Assembly: GCA_946894095.1 (NCBI GenBank)
Contig: OX335665.1
Coordinates: 5,652,001-5,716,000 of the forward strand
Source of the DNA: Incurvaria masculella
Lineage: Eukaryota > Arthropoda > Insecta > Lepidoptera > Incurvariidae
DNA length: 64,000 bases
Direction of reading: 5' to 3'
The translations under genes and the position numbers were made by a program. Positions 23,986-33,757 of the stretch are shown here, in pieces; position 1 is the stretch's first letter, and each line of letters begins with the position of its first letter. The notes under the pieces are model-generated. The model saw nothing but the letters and a program-made list of their open reading frames with translations, did no database searches and was not told where the DNA came from.

Positions 23986-24237
23986 GCGTTTTGCGTATCC
24001 ATCTTATAATTTTATTTTTGTTTAATTACGTACACTAGAAAAAAAAATGTGCTTCCTCTCACGCCAAGATCGATGTCGATAATGACATGTAGCGACATCA
24101 AAATACGCAACTGTACACACGCACGGCGAAACGCGCCACGGCTAAAGCGACGCTAAGCAGCGCACTGACGTCTCATTCTCTAAATTCATTCGGAAAAGAT
24201 AAATCTCCGACGCGACTCTCCCGCGCTCATTATGCGC

Positions 24238-24285
24238 GGGAGGGGGCGAGCGGGGGACGTGCGCAGGGGGGAGGGGGGGGGGGGA
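24238..24285 (+). other. G-quadruplex-prone tract
   Basis: Four G runs (GGGGG, GGGGG, GGGGGG, G12) lie within 48 bp, followed by an A10 run. Confidence 0.6.
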
Positions 24286-25085
24286 AGAAAAAAAAAACGA
24301 GATGAAACGGAGCAGTTTCAGCCGGCGCCGCCGCCGCGGGCTCATTAAAAAGCTGTAAAATGCTATTGCTAGAGCGGATGGCACCGCTTATAGGATGCAT
24401 GTACAGGATGTCTCGGGTATTTTATGACCACTTCACGATTAAATTATTCTCCATTCAAAATTCCCTTCCATTCCATTTGTTTTCTTCTGATAGTCAAACT
24501 AAACAAGCTCATGACACAATATTATTGATCCGCGGATTCGATTAACTCGTTGAGATTAACTTCACTGGTTTATAGGTCATGATTTTTTTCGTCCGATTCG
24601 ATAATACTTAGGTATGCTACTGCCAAACTTACATTAGCCTAGTAATTCAGAGGGGGAACGCCGCCTCTGTCATTGGGACTATATCGACTACCACAATAAA
24701 GTATTGTTTTTATTTATAGCTCAAAAGATTTTATTTTAAATTGTGATATGGATTATTAAGACCTAAATAAATGTAATTTGAATTGACTTAGTGTGACATA
24801 TTATCAATCCATGTGATCCCATTTTAATAGTTTACACAAAAATTATCAAGTTATCGAAACAATACAAATTGGCCGAATCGTAACTAAAAATGAGATTGCC
24901 ATATTGAGCAAACCGCTCTGTCAATAGGATTTTCTTTTTCTAAGAAGCGCGTGAAATCCATTGTGCCTATTCTCAGTGAATATGCCAGATGCACTACATC
25001 GACACGGTAGATCGAAGATGCATTGGAGTACATTATTCTATTGCACACACAGCAAGTTGAACGCTCGCTGCTTGTCGAACACGTA

Positions 25086-25290
25086 GCCGTTACCTCATTC
25101 AACCCACGAATCCATGCCAGAGGTCATGGGTTCGCTCCCCGCCCCATTCATGCACGAACTTTATTCTTTTTCTATAAGTGCATTTTGTAACGAATGCGAG
25201 TTGTGCAATGGTTCGGAATACATTTAAAACTATAACTTCCCTCCCCCCACTACGTAGTAGGGTTAAACATGCCCGGGGTTGGTAGAGCTA
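25086..25290 (+). repeat. tRNA-derived SINE, diverged
   Basis: B box gggttcgctcc, followed by the body ataagtgcattttgtaacg. Confidence 0.7.
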
Positions 25291-25475
25291 GGATAGGCAT
25301 CGCGTAGGATAAACAAAAATACGGTTGACGTGGCAAATCAGTTCATTTAGCGGTGTTCATAGAGTGAAGAATCTGGGATGGCAGTTAAGGCTGGAGGGGA
25401 GTGCACCATCTCTGGTTATGGTTCATGTTATTGTTAAATATTGCCTGTCCTCTTCCTTCTTACGGCTTAAGACAT

Positions 25476-25609
25476 AGCCCCGATTGCACGAAGAGACAGC
25501 TGAGTTAATCAATGTTCAAACACGTCACTTTTAGTGTCCACACAAAGTGTCGTATTTAATCAGACATTGACGTTGATTTTGATTTTTTGTCCTTTCGTGC
25601 ACTCGGCCC
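25476..25609 (-). mobile_element. Small MITE (GAGTGCACGAA ends)
   Basis: Third copy, shorter. A related tail also occurs near 40318-40370. Confidence 0.7.
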
Positions 25610-25788
25610 ATAGTCTTAGATGTTCCGGTATGCGGTGTGTTGGGCTAATATCATGACAATCGGTGTGTATTAGCCATCAATGTCAATTAACATAAAAAAG
25701 CCCTAAATGTGTCAGCTACGATTCCGAGACACCATGTACTCTCGCCTGTAATTTAGTGGTGAGAAATGCGTCTCCGCCACCGCCGACA

Positions 25789-26294
25789 CGTGAGGAGAAA
25801 TTGACGTTAATTGCTGATAGTTCCGTGTGTTTGTTTGTGTGTCCACGTCGGCGGTAATTGGGCTGAAGTCACACCGAAGTGGAATACTTCGCTTCGTGAC
25901 ACGACAGTCTACAAGAGTAGTGAAACGCGCGCTAGATGGCGCTATCTCGTAAAAAAATAATTCATAGTTGGCGGAATAATCGCGTAACAAACATACAAAA
26001 ATACATACAGTCGAATTGAGATTTTTTTGAAGTCGGTTAAAAAAACGTGAGGAGAAATTGACGTTAATTGCTGATAGTTCCGTGTGTTTGTTTGTGTGCC
26101 TACGTCGGCGGTAATTGGGCTGAAGTCACACCGAAGTGGAATACTTCGCTTCGTGACACGACAGTCTACAAGATCAGTGAAACGCGCCCTACATGGCGCT
26201 ATCTCATAAAAAAATCGCGGAGTAATCGCCTAACAAACATCCAAAAAAACATACAGTCGAATTGAGAACCTCCTTTTATGAAGTCGGTTAAAAA
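25789..26294 (+). repeat. Tandem pair of 250-bp repeat
   Basis: Two copies (25789-26042 and 26046-26294) start cgtgaggagaaattgacg and end gaagtcggttaaaa. A related end lies inverted near 35590-35650. Such tails are widespread in lepidopteran DNA. Confidence 0.75.
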
Positions 26295-26295
26295 G

Positions 26296-26473
26296 TAGGA
26301 AACATTATAGGTAAGCTGGCTTCATATGGCCTTCCACCCAAATTGTATGACTGACATAACAGTCTTGGTTGACGGTTGCAGCTTCAAAACAACTTTATTG
26401 AATGCTGGCGTCCGCAGGGTTCTGTGCTGTCCCAACCCGCTCAATTTGGGCGACATTGATTGCTACGCAATGT
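26296..26473 (+). pseudogene. Jockey-like LINE fragment, RT region (start of split copy)
   Basis: Aligns by eye with 57950-58160 of the fuller copy, ending in ggcgacattgattgctacgca, the segment just before the RT YADD codons. The alignment resumes at 31489 with gatgacagcacggtgctagc, so one LINE copy was split by a MITE and then by the gypsy element. Confidence 0.8.
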
Positions 26474-26692
26474 GGTCAGTCTGAGTTCTCACCTAAATTG
26501 GCATTTACGGAACTTCGAAGTTACGTAAAAACGTCAAAACCCATACAAATGTTTACTTCTGTGGTTTTACTTCTTCAAGCCTTCAGAGTCAAACTCGGAC
26601 TTCCGATTTGTATGAAAAGGCGGAGTCGGAGTAAACGGCAACGTTGACGAATTTACGCCGACGGTAAGCCCACTGCGCGCGCCCTTCCTTAC
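26474..26692 (+). mobile_element. GGTCAGTC-type MITE, left part (split by the gypsy element)
   Basis: Begins tggtcagtctgagttctcac and carries the family's inner segment. It continues after the gypsy insertion at 31416-31487. Other copies: 10698-11060, 17263-17618, 50525-50899 and 53244-53589. Confidence 0.85.
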
Positions 26693-26904
26693 TGTGGGGT
26701 TTGGTTATGCCTCTATGCGATAGGGTTATACGGGGATGCAACGGAAACTCGTTCATACGATTTGACTATATATTGATACATTTATATTGTGCAAACGAGG
26801 TGGAATGCATGTGTGCGGCGCGGCTGCCTCGGACCCACTGCCGCGGCGCTGAGGCGGCGGCGCGGGATAGGAAATGTCGCGTCGGCAGGTTGCTGACCGC
26901 CACA
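26693..26904 (-). repeat. 3' LTR of the gypsy element
   Basis: 212 bp, with TG...CA ends. Single difference from the 5' LTR: gtggaatgCatg. Confidence 0.95.
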
Positions 26905-26920
26905 TCAACCCCTTCCTTTT
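26905..26920 (-). promoter_or_regulatory. Polypurine tract
   Basis: AAAAGGAAGGGGTTGA on the minus strand directly precedes the 3' LTR. This is the usual plus-strand primer in reverse transcription. Confidence 0.75.
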
Positions 26921-27110
26921 TTAAAAAAAAACTATGCTTGCTAACAGTTCGGGCTCTCCTACTGTCACCACTGTTCTTAATCTAATGTGCGAGCTGCGCA
27001 GAGTAACGTCGTTCACGCCAGCCCGCACCACTGATATCACTTCCTATATCACTTATTTATCGCGGTATCAGCCGCCACTGTTTGGGCGCCCACGGACGTC
27101 CCGCCCTACG

Positions 27111-30100
27111 TTAAGCGAAACGCACTGGTGGTTTGATTAGTCGCCCTGCCCGTGTGGTTCTAGCTGACGTCGGTGCTTGTGTGCTCGCCTCGCGGTCCCC
27201 CGTTTTCGTCATGGTTTGTACCGGCAGGGTGTCAACTCTCGATTGCGGTGTCTCCTCGTGGTCGGGACTTGTCCGTTGGAGGACTGGGTAGGGGGGTCGC
27301 CTTTCTGGCTCGATGGTGTCCTCGTTGAGTAGGTACGCTGGTTTTAATCGATCTATTGTCACTCGCGTGTTCCTGTTCGGTAGCTCAATGTCGAAATATT
27401 TGTCTTGCCTCTTCAATACCCTGTACGGACCTTGGTAGGGAGCCGTGAGGGAACGCTTTATTTCGTTTCTGATGAACACGTGCGAGCACGTACGCAGGTC
27501 GCTGTGAACGAACGTTTTCCTTTCACCGTGGGCCGTTCTGGGCGATGGGTTCAGCGATTCGAGTGTGGTGGTTAGGCGTTGTACATAGTCGGCGTCTAAA
27601 CTTTGTGGCCTGCTCGGTACAAAAAAATCTCCTGGCAGCCTCAAAGACGCTCCGTAGGTCATTTGTGCTGGACTAAACCCGATATCCTCTTTAACGGCCG
27701 ATCGCAATCCCAGCAAAATTAGTGGCAATTCGCGGGCCCACTCGGCGCTCGTGCATTTTGCCATTAAGGCTGCTTTTATGCCCCGATGGACTCGCTCGAT
27801 TTGGCCATTGCATGCCGGGTGCCAGCTGACCGTTCGAGTTTTTTCGATTCCAAATTTATTTGTCAGCTGACGAAATAGCTGCGACTCGAACTGGGTACCT
27901 TGATCCGTAGTAATCTTCTCCGGACATCCAAATCTACTAATCCAGTGATCTACCGTTGCTCTCGCGATGGTTTCCGCCGTAATGTCGCGTATCGGTACTG
28001 CTTCTATCCACTTGGTTGTTCTGCAGATGTATGTGACGCAGTATCTTTTATCTTCACAGGGCGGAAAAGGGCCAATTATGTCGATGTGTAGATGACTGAA
28101 TCGTCCAACACTCGCGAATTCACCTAGCGGCGCGACCGTATGTCGCTGTACTTTGGATCTCTGACAAGATACGCATGCCTTGCTCCATTTATTTACCTCA
28201 CTATTAATGGACTTCCAAAAATATCTGTCTGTCATCAGTTTTCTTGTGGCCCGTACACCTGGGTGACTTACCCCGTGTACTGCTGTGAAAGCTTTGTAAC
28301 GGTGTCTCTCGGTCAGGTATGGTCGTGCGTTCCCCTTTGACATCTCACAGTATACCGGTTTGCCAACATTGGGCAACATGATCAGTTTGAAACAAAGATT
28401 ATCTTTTTTCATTAGTTCCATTAATTCTAGGTCTCTTTCCTGGTCGCTTGCTAATTCATTGTAATCTATGGTCGTCGGGGTATAAATTTCAGCTATTCTC
28501 GATAGTGCGTCTGCGACTACATTTTCTGATCCGCTAATATGTCTGATATCCGTGCAAAATTCGCTTATAAAACTTAAATGTCTTATTCGTCTCGGGGTGT
28601 CACATCCGCTGGCCACGTTCTTACTGAGTGCGTGTGTCAGCGGCTTGTGATCTGTGTACACAATGACATCTCTCCCTTCTATAAAATATCTGAAATGTTT
28701 TACTGCTAAATAAATTGCCGCCAATTCTCTGTCGTATGCACTATATTTCTTTTGCACATCGCTGAACTTGGTTGAAAAAAAACCTAGCGGTCTCCATGTA
28801 TTGCTGACTCGTTGTTGTAAAACAGCGCCCGCAGAGTATTCAGACGCGTCAGCAAATATAGCCAAAGGGGTGTCGGGTAACGGGTGCGATAACGTGAGCG
28901 CGCTCTTTAGGCTGCGTTTACATTCTTCGAATGCGATTTCCGATTGTTGTGTCCATTGTATTTCGGTTTTATCTCTTTTTTTTGTACTGTGCAAGTACTT
29001 ATGCAGTTCTGCTTGGGCACCGGCTGCGTTTGGAATGTGGCTTCTATAAAAATTTAACATTCCCAAAAACCTTCTTAATTCCTCGATATTACTCGGTTTT
29101 GGAAAATCCTCGATTGCCTTAACTTTTCCCTCCAAGGGCTTAACTCCATCCTGGGTAACGTGAAAACCCAAAAAATCTATTTCCGATTTCCCAAAACTGC
29201 ATTTACTCAGATTGATTGCTATGCCGAACTCGTTGAAGCGTTGAAAAACCTTTTCTAGGTGCAATCTGTGTTCTTCAATAGTCGAGCTTGCTATGATTAC
29301 GTCATCAATGTATGTAAACAGAAAATCGAATCCTTGCAGGACGCTATGATCCATAAACCTCTGGAACGACTGGGCCGCGTTTCTAAGCCCGAAAGTCATT
29401 CGCGTGAACTCATAAAGACCAAACGGAGTCGCGATGGCTGTCTTCTCAATATCACCTGGGGCCACCGGTATGCAATGATAGGCTCTCGTGATGTCAATCT
29501 TAGAAAAATATCGTTTGCCTGCTAAAAGATACTGAAATTCTCCAAGTCTAGGAATCTGATACCGGTCTGGTTTCGTAACTGCATTGAGTGCTCGGTAGTC
29601 CCCGCACGGACGGATATCACCATTAGATTTTGGGACACAATGTAGAGGAGATGACCACGGAGATTTGGATGGTCTGCATATTCCCATTTCCATCATGAGT
29701 TCAAATTCTCTCTTAACTTTAATGTACCTGTCTGGGGCCAAAGGTCTAGCCCGTGCGAACACTGGTGCTCCTACCGTCTCGATGTGATGCACGACGCCAT
29801 GTTGCGGGGTTTCTTTGAAAGATGCTGGTTTCGTGATGTCCGTATACTTTTCCAAAAGATCACGAAACGCGTGCTGCTCCCCAATCGACGTCAGCGAACA
29901 CACTTGCAAATTTTTAACCGTACATATTGTGTCTAAACTTGTCACCTTGTCTATTAGTCTTTTACCACTTAAATCCACTAGTAACTTATAATGTTTTAAC
30001 AAGTCTGCCCCAATTATGGCTTGCGCAATGTCGGCAATTACGAATATCCACTTATAAGGTCTACGCAAATTTAAATTAAGCACCATGGTTTTCACTCCGT

Positions 30101-30296
30101 ACGTCTCTATTACGCTACCGTTTGCCGCGTATAACTTATAATCACTAGTAGTCCTATCTCTCGGTGCTAGCATTGACTTTGGTAACACCGACACGTTGGC
30201 CCCGGTATCTATTAGGTATTGTATACCGCTGTCGCGATCGTAGACGCTAAGGCGGTTATTATCGACTGTCGTGTGCACATCCGCCGCGGTGCACAC
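27111..30296 (-). CDS. pol: Pol polyprotein (PR-RT-RNase H-integrase) of the gypsy element
   Basis: 1061 codons are counted from a GTG at 30296, but the frame is open to 30317. Translation probably enters by -1 slippage from gag at 30305-30311, not at its own start. Domains by residue: protease DTGA (30-33); RT with YIDD (329-332); RNase H with FADAS (481-485) and YTDHKPL; integrase HHCC zinc finger (H674, H678, C708, C711) and DD35E triad (D739, D798, E834); then a GPY/F module (QGPYRVL). The tail ends GRLIKPPVRFA before TAA at 27111. No stop or frameshift is seen. Confidence 0.95.
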   Translation of the reverse strand: MCTAADVHTTVDNNRLSVYDRDSGIQYLIDTGANVSVLPKSMLAPRDRTTSDYKLYAANGSVIETYGVKTMVLNLNLRRPYKWIFVIADIAQAIIGADLLKHYKLLVDLSGKRLIDKVTSLDTICTVKNLQVCSLTSIGEQHAFRDLLEKYTDITKPASFKETPQHGVVHHIETVGAPVFARARPLAPDRYIKVKREFELMMEMGICRPSKSPWSSPLHCVPKSNGDIRPCGDYRALNAVTKPDRYQIPRLGEFQYLLAGKRYFSKIDITRAYHCIPVAPGDIEKTAIATPFGLYEFTRMTFGLRNAAQSFQRFMDHSVLQGFDFLFTYIDDVIIASSTIEEHRLHLEKVFQRFNEFGIAINLSKCSFGKSEIDFLGFHVTQDGVKPLEGKVKAIEDFPKPSNIEELRRFLGMLNFYRSHIPNAAGAQAELHKYLHSTKKRDKTEIQWTQQSEIAFEECKRSLKSALTLSHPLPDTPLAIFADASEYSAGAVLQQRVSNTWRPLGFFSTKFSDVQKKYSAYDRELAAIYLAVKHFRYFIEGRDVIVYTDHKPLTHALSKNVASGCDTPRRIRHLSFISEFCTDIRHISGSENVVADALSRIAEIYTPTTIDYNELASDQERDLELMELMKKDNLCFKLIMLPNVGKPVYCEMSKGNARPYLTERHRYKAFTAVHGVSHPGVRATRKLMTDRYFWKSINSEVNKWSKACVSCQRSKVQRHTVAPLGEFASVGRFSHLHIDIIGPFPPCEDKRYCVTYICRTTKWIEAVPIRDITAETIARATVDHWISRFGCPEKITTDQGTQFESQLFRQLTNKFGIEKTRTVSWHPACNGQIERVHRGIKAALMAKCTSAEWARELPLILLGLRSAVKEDIGFSPAQMTYGASLRLPGDFFVPSRPQSLDADYVQRLTTTLESLNPSPRTAHGERKTFVHSDLRTCSHVFIRNEIKRSLTAPYQGPYRVLKRQDKYFDIELPNRNTRVTIDRLKPAYLLNEDTIEPERRPPYPVLQRTSPDHEETPQSRVDTLPVQTMTKTGDREASTQAPTSARTTRAGRLIKPPVRFA

Positions 30297-30311
30297 TAGT
30301 TGCCGTTTCCC
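30271..30311 (-). promoter_or_regulatory. -1 ribosomal frameshift signal between gag and pol
   Basis: On the minus strand, slippery heptamer GGGAAAC (30305-30311) is in the gag frame as G-GGA-AAC. After 8 nt comes a perfect 8-bp stem GTGTGCAC/GTGCACAC (30271-30278 with 30289-30296) with a 10-nt GC-rich loop. Slipping back one base continues exactly into the pol frame (K-R-Q-L-V-C-T). Heptamer, spacer and stem all fit the standard model. Confidence 0.8.
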
Positions 30312-31159
30312 TGATTTTTATAGTTACATGGCTGCTCGCATCTGCTTGCTTTGTCTCCGAATCGAAAATGATAAAAACACAGCCAGTCTGCATTTTCCGG
30401 TGTCCGGCGGCCGTTCCGAGAAACCGACCTACCGCGTTGATACCGCTCGCTAGCCCTGCTCGGCTGGCGGCGGCTCATTCGTGCTATTTGATTTCGCAAA
30501 TCGGCAATTTCGCCCGCCAGCGCGTCGACACTCGAAACTGGGTCATGTCGTTGACTTCCGTCCGATGGCGCGGATACCGTGTTGACGTGGCTTCTGCCCA
30601 TATGTTCGAGCATTTTATCGGCCATGATGGCTAGATCGTTCAATTCCGTCTCCTTAGATACCGCTAGCACCGCCCGCGCTGATGGTGGCAGGTGGCCCAT
30701 CCACAATATTTTTAAGGCGTCGTCGGGTACATTCTGTGACGCGAGTTCCCTCATTTTCCGCAGTAACTGTGAGGGACGTTGGTCTCCTAGCTCTAATCCG
30801 CTGAGCAGCCTATGAAACTGCTGCGTGGTGGACTCCTCGTAGACGGAGATTAGCCTCTCCTTCAGAGCCTCGTACTTGCCGTCCTCTGGTGGGCTGATCA
30901 CGATGTCACTCACTTGTTTGACGTCCTCTCGCTGCAGAACCCCTATGACTAGGTCATACTTCTGCTTGTCTCCTAGCTTGTGCGCTGCTACCACTGACTC
31001 GTATTGTGCGAACCATAGACGCGTGTCCTCGCGCCAAAAGGTTGGGATTCTTGCCTGCAAGGACAGGCTGGCAATCGCCGTGACTGGAGCTTCCGGCGCC
31101 GGACCTTGATTCATCTGCTGCTGCGGCGCTTGATACATCCTTTCTGTTTTACTGTTCAC
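30296..31159 (-). CDS. gag: Gag polyprotein of the gypsy element
   Basis: 287 aa, from the ATG at 31159 to TAG at 30296-30298. The middle is a capsid-like region (FWREDTRLWFAQYES, then LLSGLELGDQRPSQLLRKMR), typical of insect gypsy Gag. The C-terminus is Arg/Ser-rich and ends with a Cys/His cluster, LCFYHFRFGDKASRCEQPC, that replaces a standard zinc knuckle and is common in such elements. A heptamer GGGAAAC a few codons before the stop lets ribosomes slip into pol. Confidence 0.92.
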   Translation of the reverse strand: MNSKTERMYQAPQQQMNQGPAPEAPVTAIASLSLQARIPTFWREDTRLWFAQYESVVAAHKLGDKQKYDLVIGVLQREDVKQVSDIVISPPEDGKYEALKERLISVYEESTTQQFHRLLSGLELGDQRPSQLLRKMRELASQNVPDDALKILWMGHLPPSARAVLAVSKETELNDLAIMADKMLEHMGRSHVNTVSAPSDGSQRHDPVSSVDALAGEIADLRNQIARMSRRQPSRASERYQRGRSVSRNGRRTPENADWLCFYHFRFGDKASRCEQPCNYKNQGNGN

Positions 31160-31183
31160 TTCTTCTTCACTTTCAGTTTACGT

Positions 31184-31201
31184 GTTCCAACGGGGTCACC
31201 A
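31184..31201 (-). promoter_or_regulatory. Primer-binding site
   Basis: Two bases after the 5' LTR the minus strand reads TGGTGACCCCGTTGGAAC. It begins with TGG, as expected for pairing with the CCA end of a tRNA. I did not assign the tRNA. Confidence 0.7.
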
Positions 31202-31203
31202 GT

Positions 31204-31415
31204 TGTGGGGTTTGGTTATGCCTCTATGCGATAGGGTTATACGGGGATGCAACGGAAACTCGTTCATACGATTTGACTATATATTGATACATTTATATTG
31301 TGCAAACGAGGTGGAATGTATGTGTGCGGCGCGGCTGCCTCGGACCCACTGCCGCGGCGCTGAGGCGGCGGCGCGGGATAGGAAATGTCGCGTCGGCAGG
31401 TTGCTGACCGCCACA
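31204..31415 (-). repeat. 5' LTR of the gypsy element
   Basis: 212 bp, reading TGTGGCGG...CCCCACA on the minus strand. It is identical to the other LTR except for one C/T difference (gtggaatgTatg here). Confidence 0.95.
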
Positions 31416-31487
31416 CTTACATTTGAAAACGCCAGTCGATCGGTTTGGCGGTTTTCAGGTAATTTAGGTGACAACTGGGACTACGGG
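31416..31487 (+). mobile_element. GGTCAGTC-type MITE, right part
   Basis: Continues the copy broken at 26692, after the CTTAC target duplication, and ends at the boundary with jockey-like sequence. Confidence 0.85.
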
Positions 31488-31488
31488 C

Positions 31489-32159
31489 TCAGATGACAGC
31501 ACGGTGCTAGCCAAGTACACCAGTCAACGGACCGCAAGCCGGGCTGAAGTGCAGCAACATAGGCGGTGCCTCGTTGTTAGACTCGAAGAGACCCTGGAGA
31601 ATGTTACCAGATAAGGTCTCCAGAGACTAGGTAGTCGAGTTTAACGCGAGCAAGACACAATGTGTGCGTATTCATTCAGTCCGTTTAGTGCGGTTGCGAC
31701 CTTCCAGGGTACATCTGCGTTTTGACGACCACGTTGGTATTCTCAGTGTCGACTTGACCTAAACTTCGCACGCCATATCGAGGATAAAGCCAAGCTCGCC
31801 TCAAAAAATCCGGTAGTCCTCATCAAAGTGCGTCAGTATTTCACGCCTGACCAAAAACTGCTCCTTTACAAGGCGCATTGGAGTATTGTTCTCATTTGTG
31901 AGACAGTTCAGCTAAGCAGTTGGCTCCCTGGACTCGATACAGCGTTAGGCCGTGACTCTGGTCTACGACCCCGAGGTATCGCTGAATTTAGAGACCATCC
32001 AACTCCGAAGGGGGGTCTCTTTCTGTGTTATATCGTCCTTATCGTGGCGCATGCTTGTCGCAGCTGTATAACGTTGTCCCTCCGTACCCTTTGTTCGTTC
32101 GATCAACGAAGAACCGGCAGATAATCTGTAGTATGGAACCCGTACTATACTGTCTACAT
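31489..32159 (+). pseudogene. Jockey-like LINE fragment, RT to C-terminus (continuation)
   Basis: Aligns with about 58163-58850. It starts with the DD codons of the YADD box (GATGAC), but indels break all frames. It is interrupted at about 32159 by a 3' fragment of another LINE and resumes at 32861. Confidence 0.8.
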
Positions 32160-32860
32160 AGATCGTATTGAAAAAATTCAAAGAAGATTTTTAAGAGCAT
32201 TACATTTTCGTCTTACAAGTTATAAAGCATCATATAGTAGTCTTCTTAAATCACTTACCTTCACTAAATATTAGACGCAAAATGCTTGATGCATCGGTTC
32301 TACGCAACATAAGTGTCAGCACTTACAATTGCCCTGATCTACTCGCTCAGGTAGGTCTACACGTGCCATGCAGACAAACACGCTCGACGTCACTGTTTCA
32401 TGTAGGAAGAGCTAAAACAAAAGCTGATGTCCGTGCACCAATCCGCAGAATGTGCGATAGCTACAACAGATATTTAACATCCATTGATTTATTTTGCAAT
32501 ACAGCTCCCACCTTCAAAAAACATGTCCGTCACCTGCTGAATAATTGTGATAAGTAGTGTATTATTTTATTTATATGTTGACTTGTGCTCTTCTAACTTT
32601 ATGCTTTTAATGTTATTCACTTTTTGGTAAAACTCTTAATTAAATCTGCTAGACATCCAGGCATCCAAACGATTCCTCTTAAGCATATGTGATGTTCTGT
32701 GTTGCTTCATCTAGTGTAAATATTTATGTTCTGCATTATGTGTTTTCGAGGGAAGCGTAGTGGAGGCAGGCGTAGCTTAATTTTAATTTATAATATTTTA
32801 TTAATGTGTCATTGTAACCGGTTCTCCGTTCTTCTCCAAATAAATAAATAAATAAATAAT
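32160..32860 (+). pseudogene. 3' fragment of an AATAAA-tailed LINE
   Basis: The + strand encodes a broken LINE C-terminus (DRIEKIQRRFLRALHFR, later CPDLLAQVGLHVPCR and APIRRMCDSYNRY) and ends in an AAATA-type repeat tail (about 32838-32859). Near-matching flanks (gtctacat and gtcaacat) look like an aged target duplication. It resembles the C-terminal region of the LINE at 13252-16398, which has the same tail. Confidence 0.75.
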
Positions 32861-33177
32861 GCACTCTCACAGTCAACATTCCCACCGATCCTCTAGATCC
32901 TCTAGACTTTCATCTATGAGGTTGGTAAACAATAGAATGAACTCCTTCCCTTTCGAGTTATTTCCCCCAAAGTACAAGCTTCGGTCCCTCAAAGATGGTG
33001 TGAAGAAGCACTTGGCCGGCCGGCATGGTTTTCGCAGCCCCTCTTAAATTCCAAAATCCCATGGGAATTATCGGGCACCTTATAGACTAGCGGGCACTTA
33101 GCGGATCGAAGCGGGCCGCAAACGGGCGGAACGTGGCAAGTCGCAGAGGCCCTGGTGTACGCCATATTATACCGCGC
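32861..33177 (+). pseudogene. Jockey-like LINE fragment, 3' end
   Basis: Aligns with 58862-59085: ccgatcctctagatcc, then ttggccggccggcatggttt, then a diverged 3' UTR. It ends where a TTAA MITE was inserted. Confidence 0.8.
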
Positions 33178-33712
33178 TTAAGGTGGCCCATCCGGCTCAT
33201 CTCCCCATACAAAAGGGGAAAGAAGATCACGCCCAGATTTGTTGTCAGAGATCCAAAATGTTGCTCAAAATATCTTTATTTGATCGAACTAGATGTCTGA
33301 TGACGATTGGCGTTGTAAAATTGTGTTTGGTTTCTAAGTTATAAGGTCCGAAAGTTCGAATTTTTCGCGCGTTTTATACAATAACTTTGGAGGGGGATTA
33401 CGCAATGATAAAGTCATCAGTCATCAGACATAGCTTATTTAATCAAGATTTATGATCTATTTGGTTTTTGTTAGATTTTTGACTACAGCGGTCGTGGTTT
33501 ACTTTTAGCTATAAGTCGTTTTGAAATAAAAATTTTCGTAAAATCTTACCAAATCATACACAATGGACATTGTCTTTTTTGTAGACATGTTGCATCTTCC
33601 TTATCACGGAGCCTGTCTTATTCTTTGAAACAGAGAAGGTCCCAGAGCGCACCAGCACGGTTTTGTACCGTGCCCGCGAATGAGTTAGGCCCGCCGAGTT
33701 GGGCCACCTTAA
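33178..33712 (+). mobile_element. TTAA MITE, copy 6
   Basis: Full-length between TTAA at 33178-33181 and 33709-33712, inserted at the 3' end of a jockey-like LINE copy. Confidence 0.9.
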
Positions 33713-33730
33713 AAGAAAACAGTTAAGGTT

Positions 33731-33757
33731 ATAGAATAGAATAGAATAGAATAAACA
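33731..33757 (+). repeat. GAATA microsatellite
   Basis: agaatagaatagaatagaat, then aaacatttattt. About four units. Confidence 0.7.

Larger units (their letters stand above)
26693..31415 (-). mobile_element. Complete Ty3/gypsy LTR retrotransposon
   Basis: 4723 bp on the minus strand, bounded by 212-bp LTRs that differ at one base by eye. A 5-bp target duplication CTTAC lies on both sides (26688-26692 and 31416-31420). Internal order on the minus strand is LTR, primer-binding site, gag, pol (protease, RT, RNase H, integrase, GPY/F), polypurine tract, LTR. There is no env-like ORF. Open frames and matching LTRs mark a recent insertion that could still be mobile. It landed inside a MITE at 26474-31487, itself inside an old jockey-like LINE copy. 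Confidence 0.95.

Noticed and set aside
26693..31415. Endogenous retrovirus with envelope
   Set aside because: No env-like ORF lies between pol and the 3' LTR; the polypurine tract follows closely after pol.
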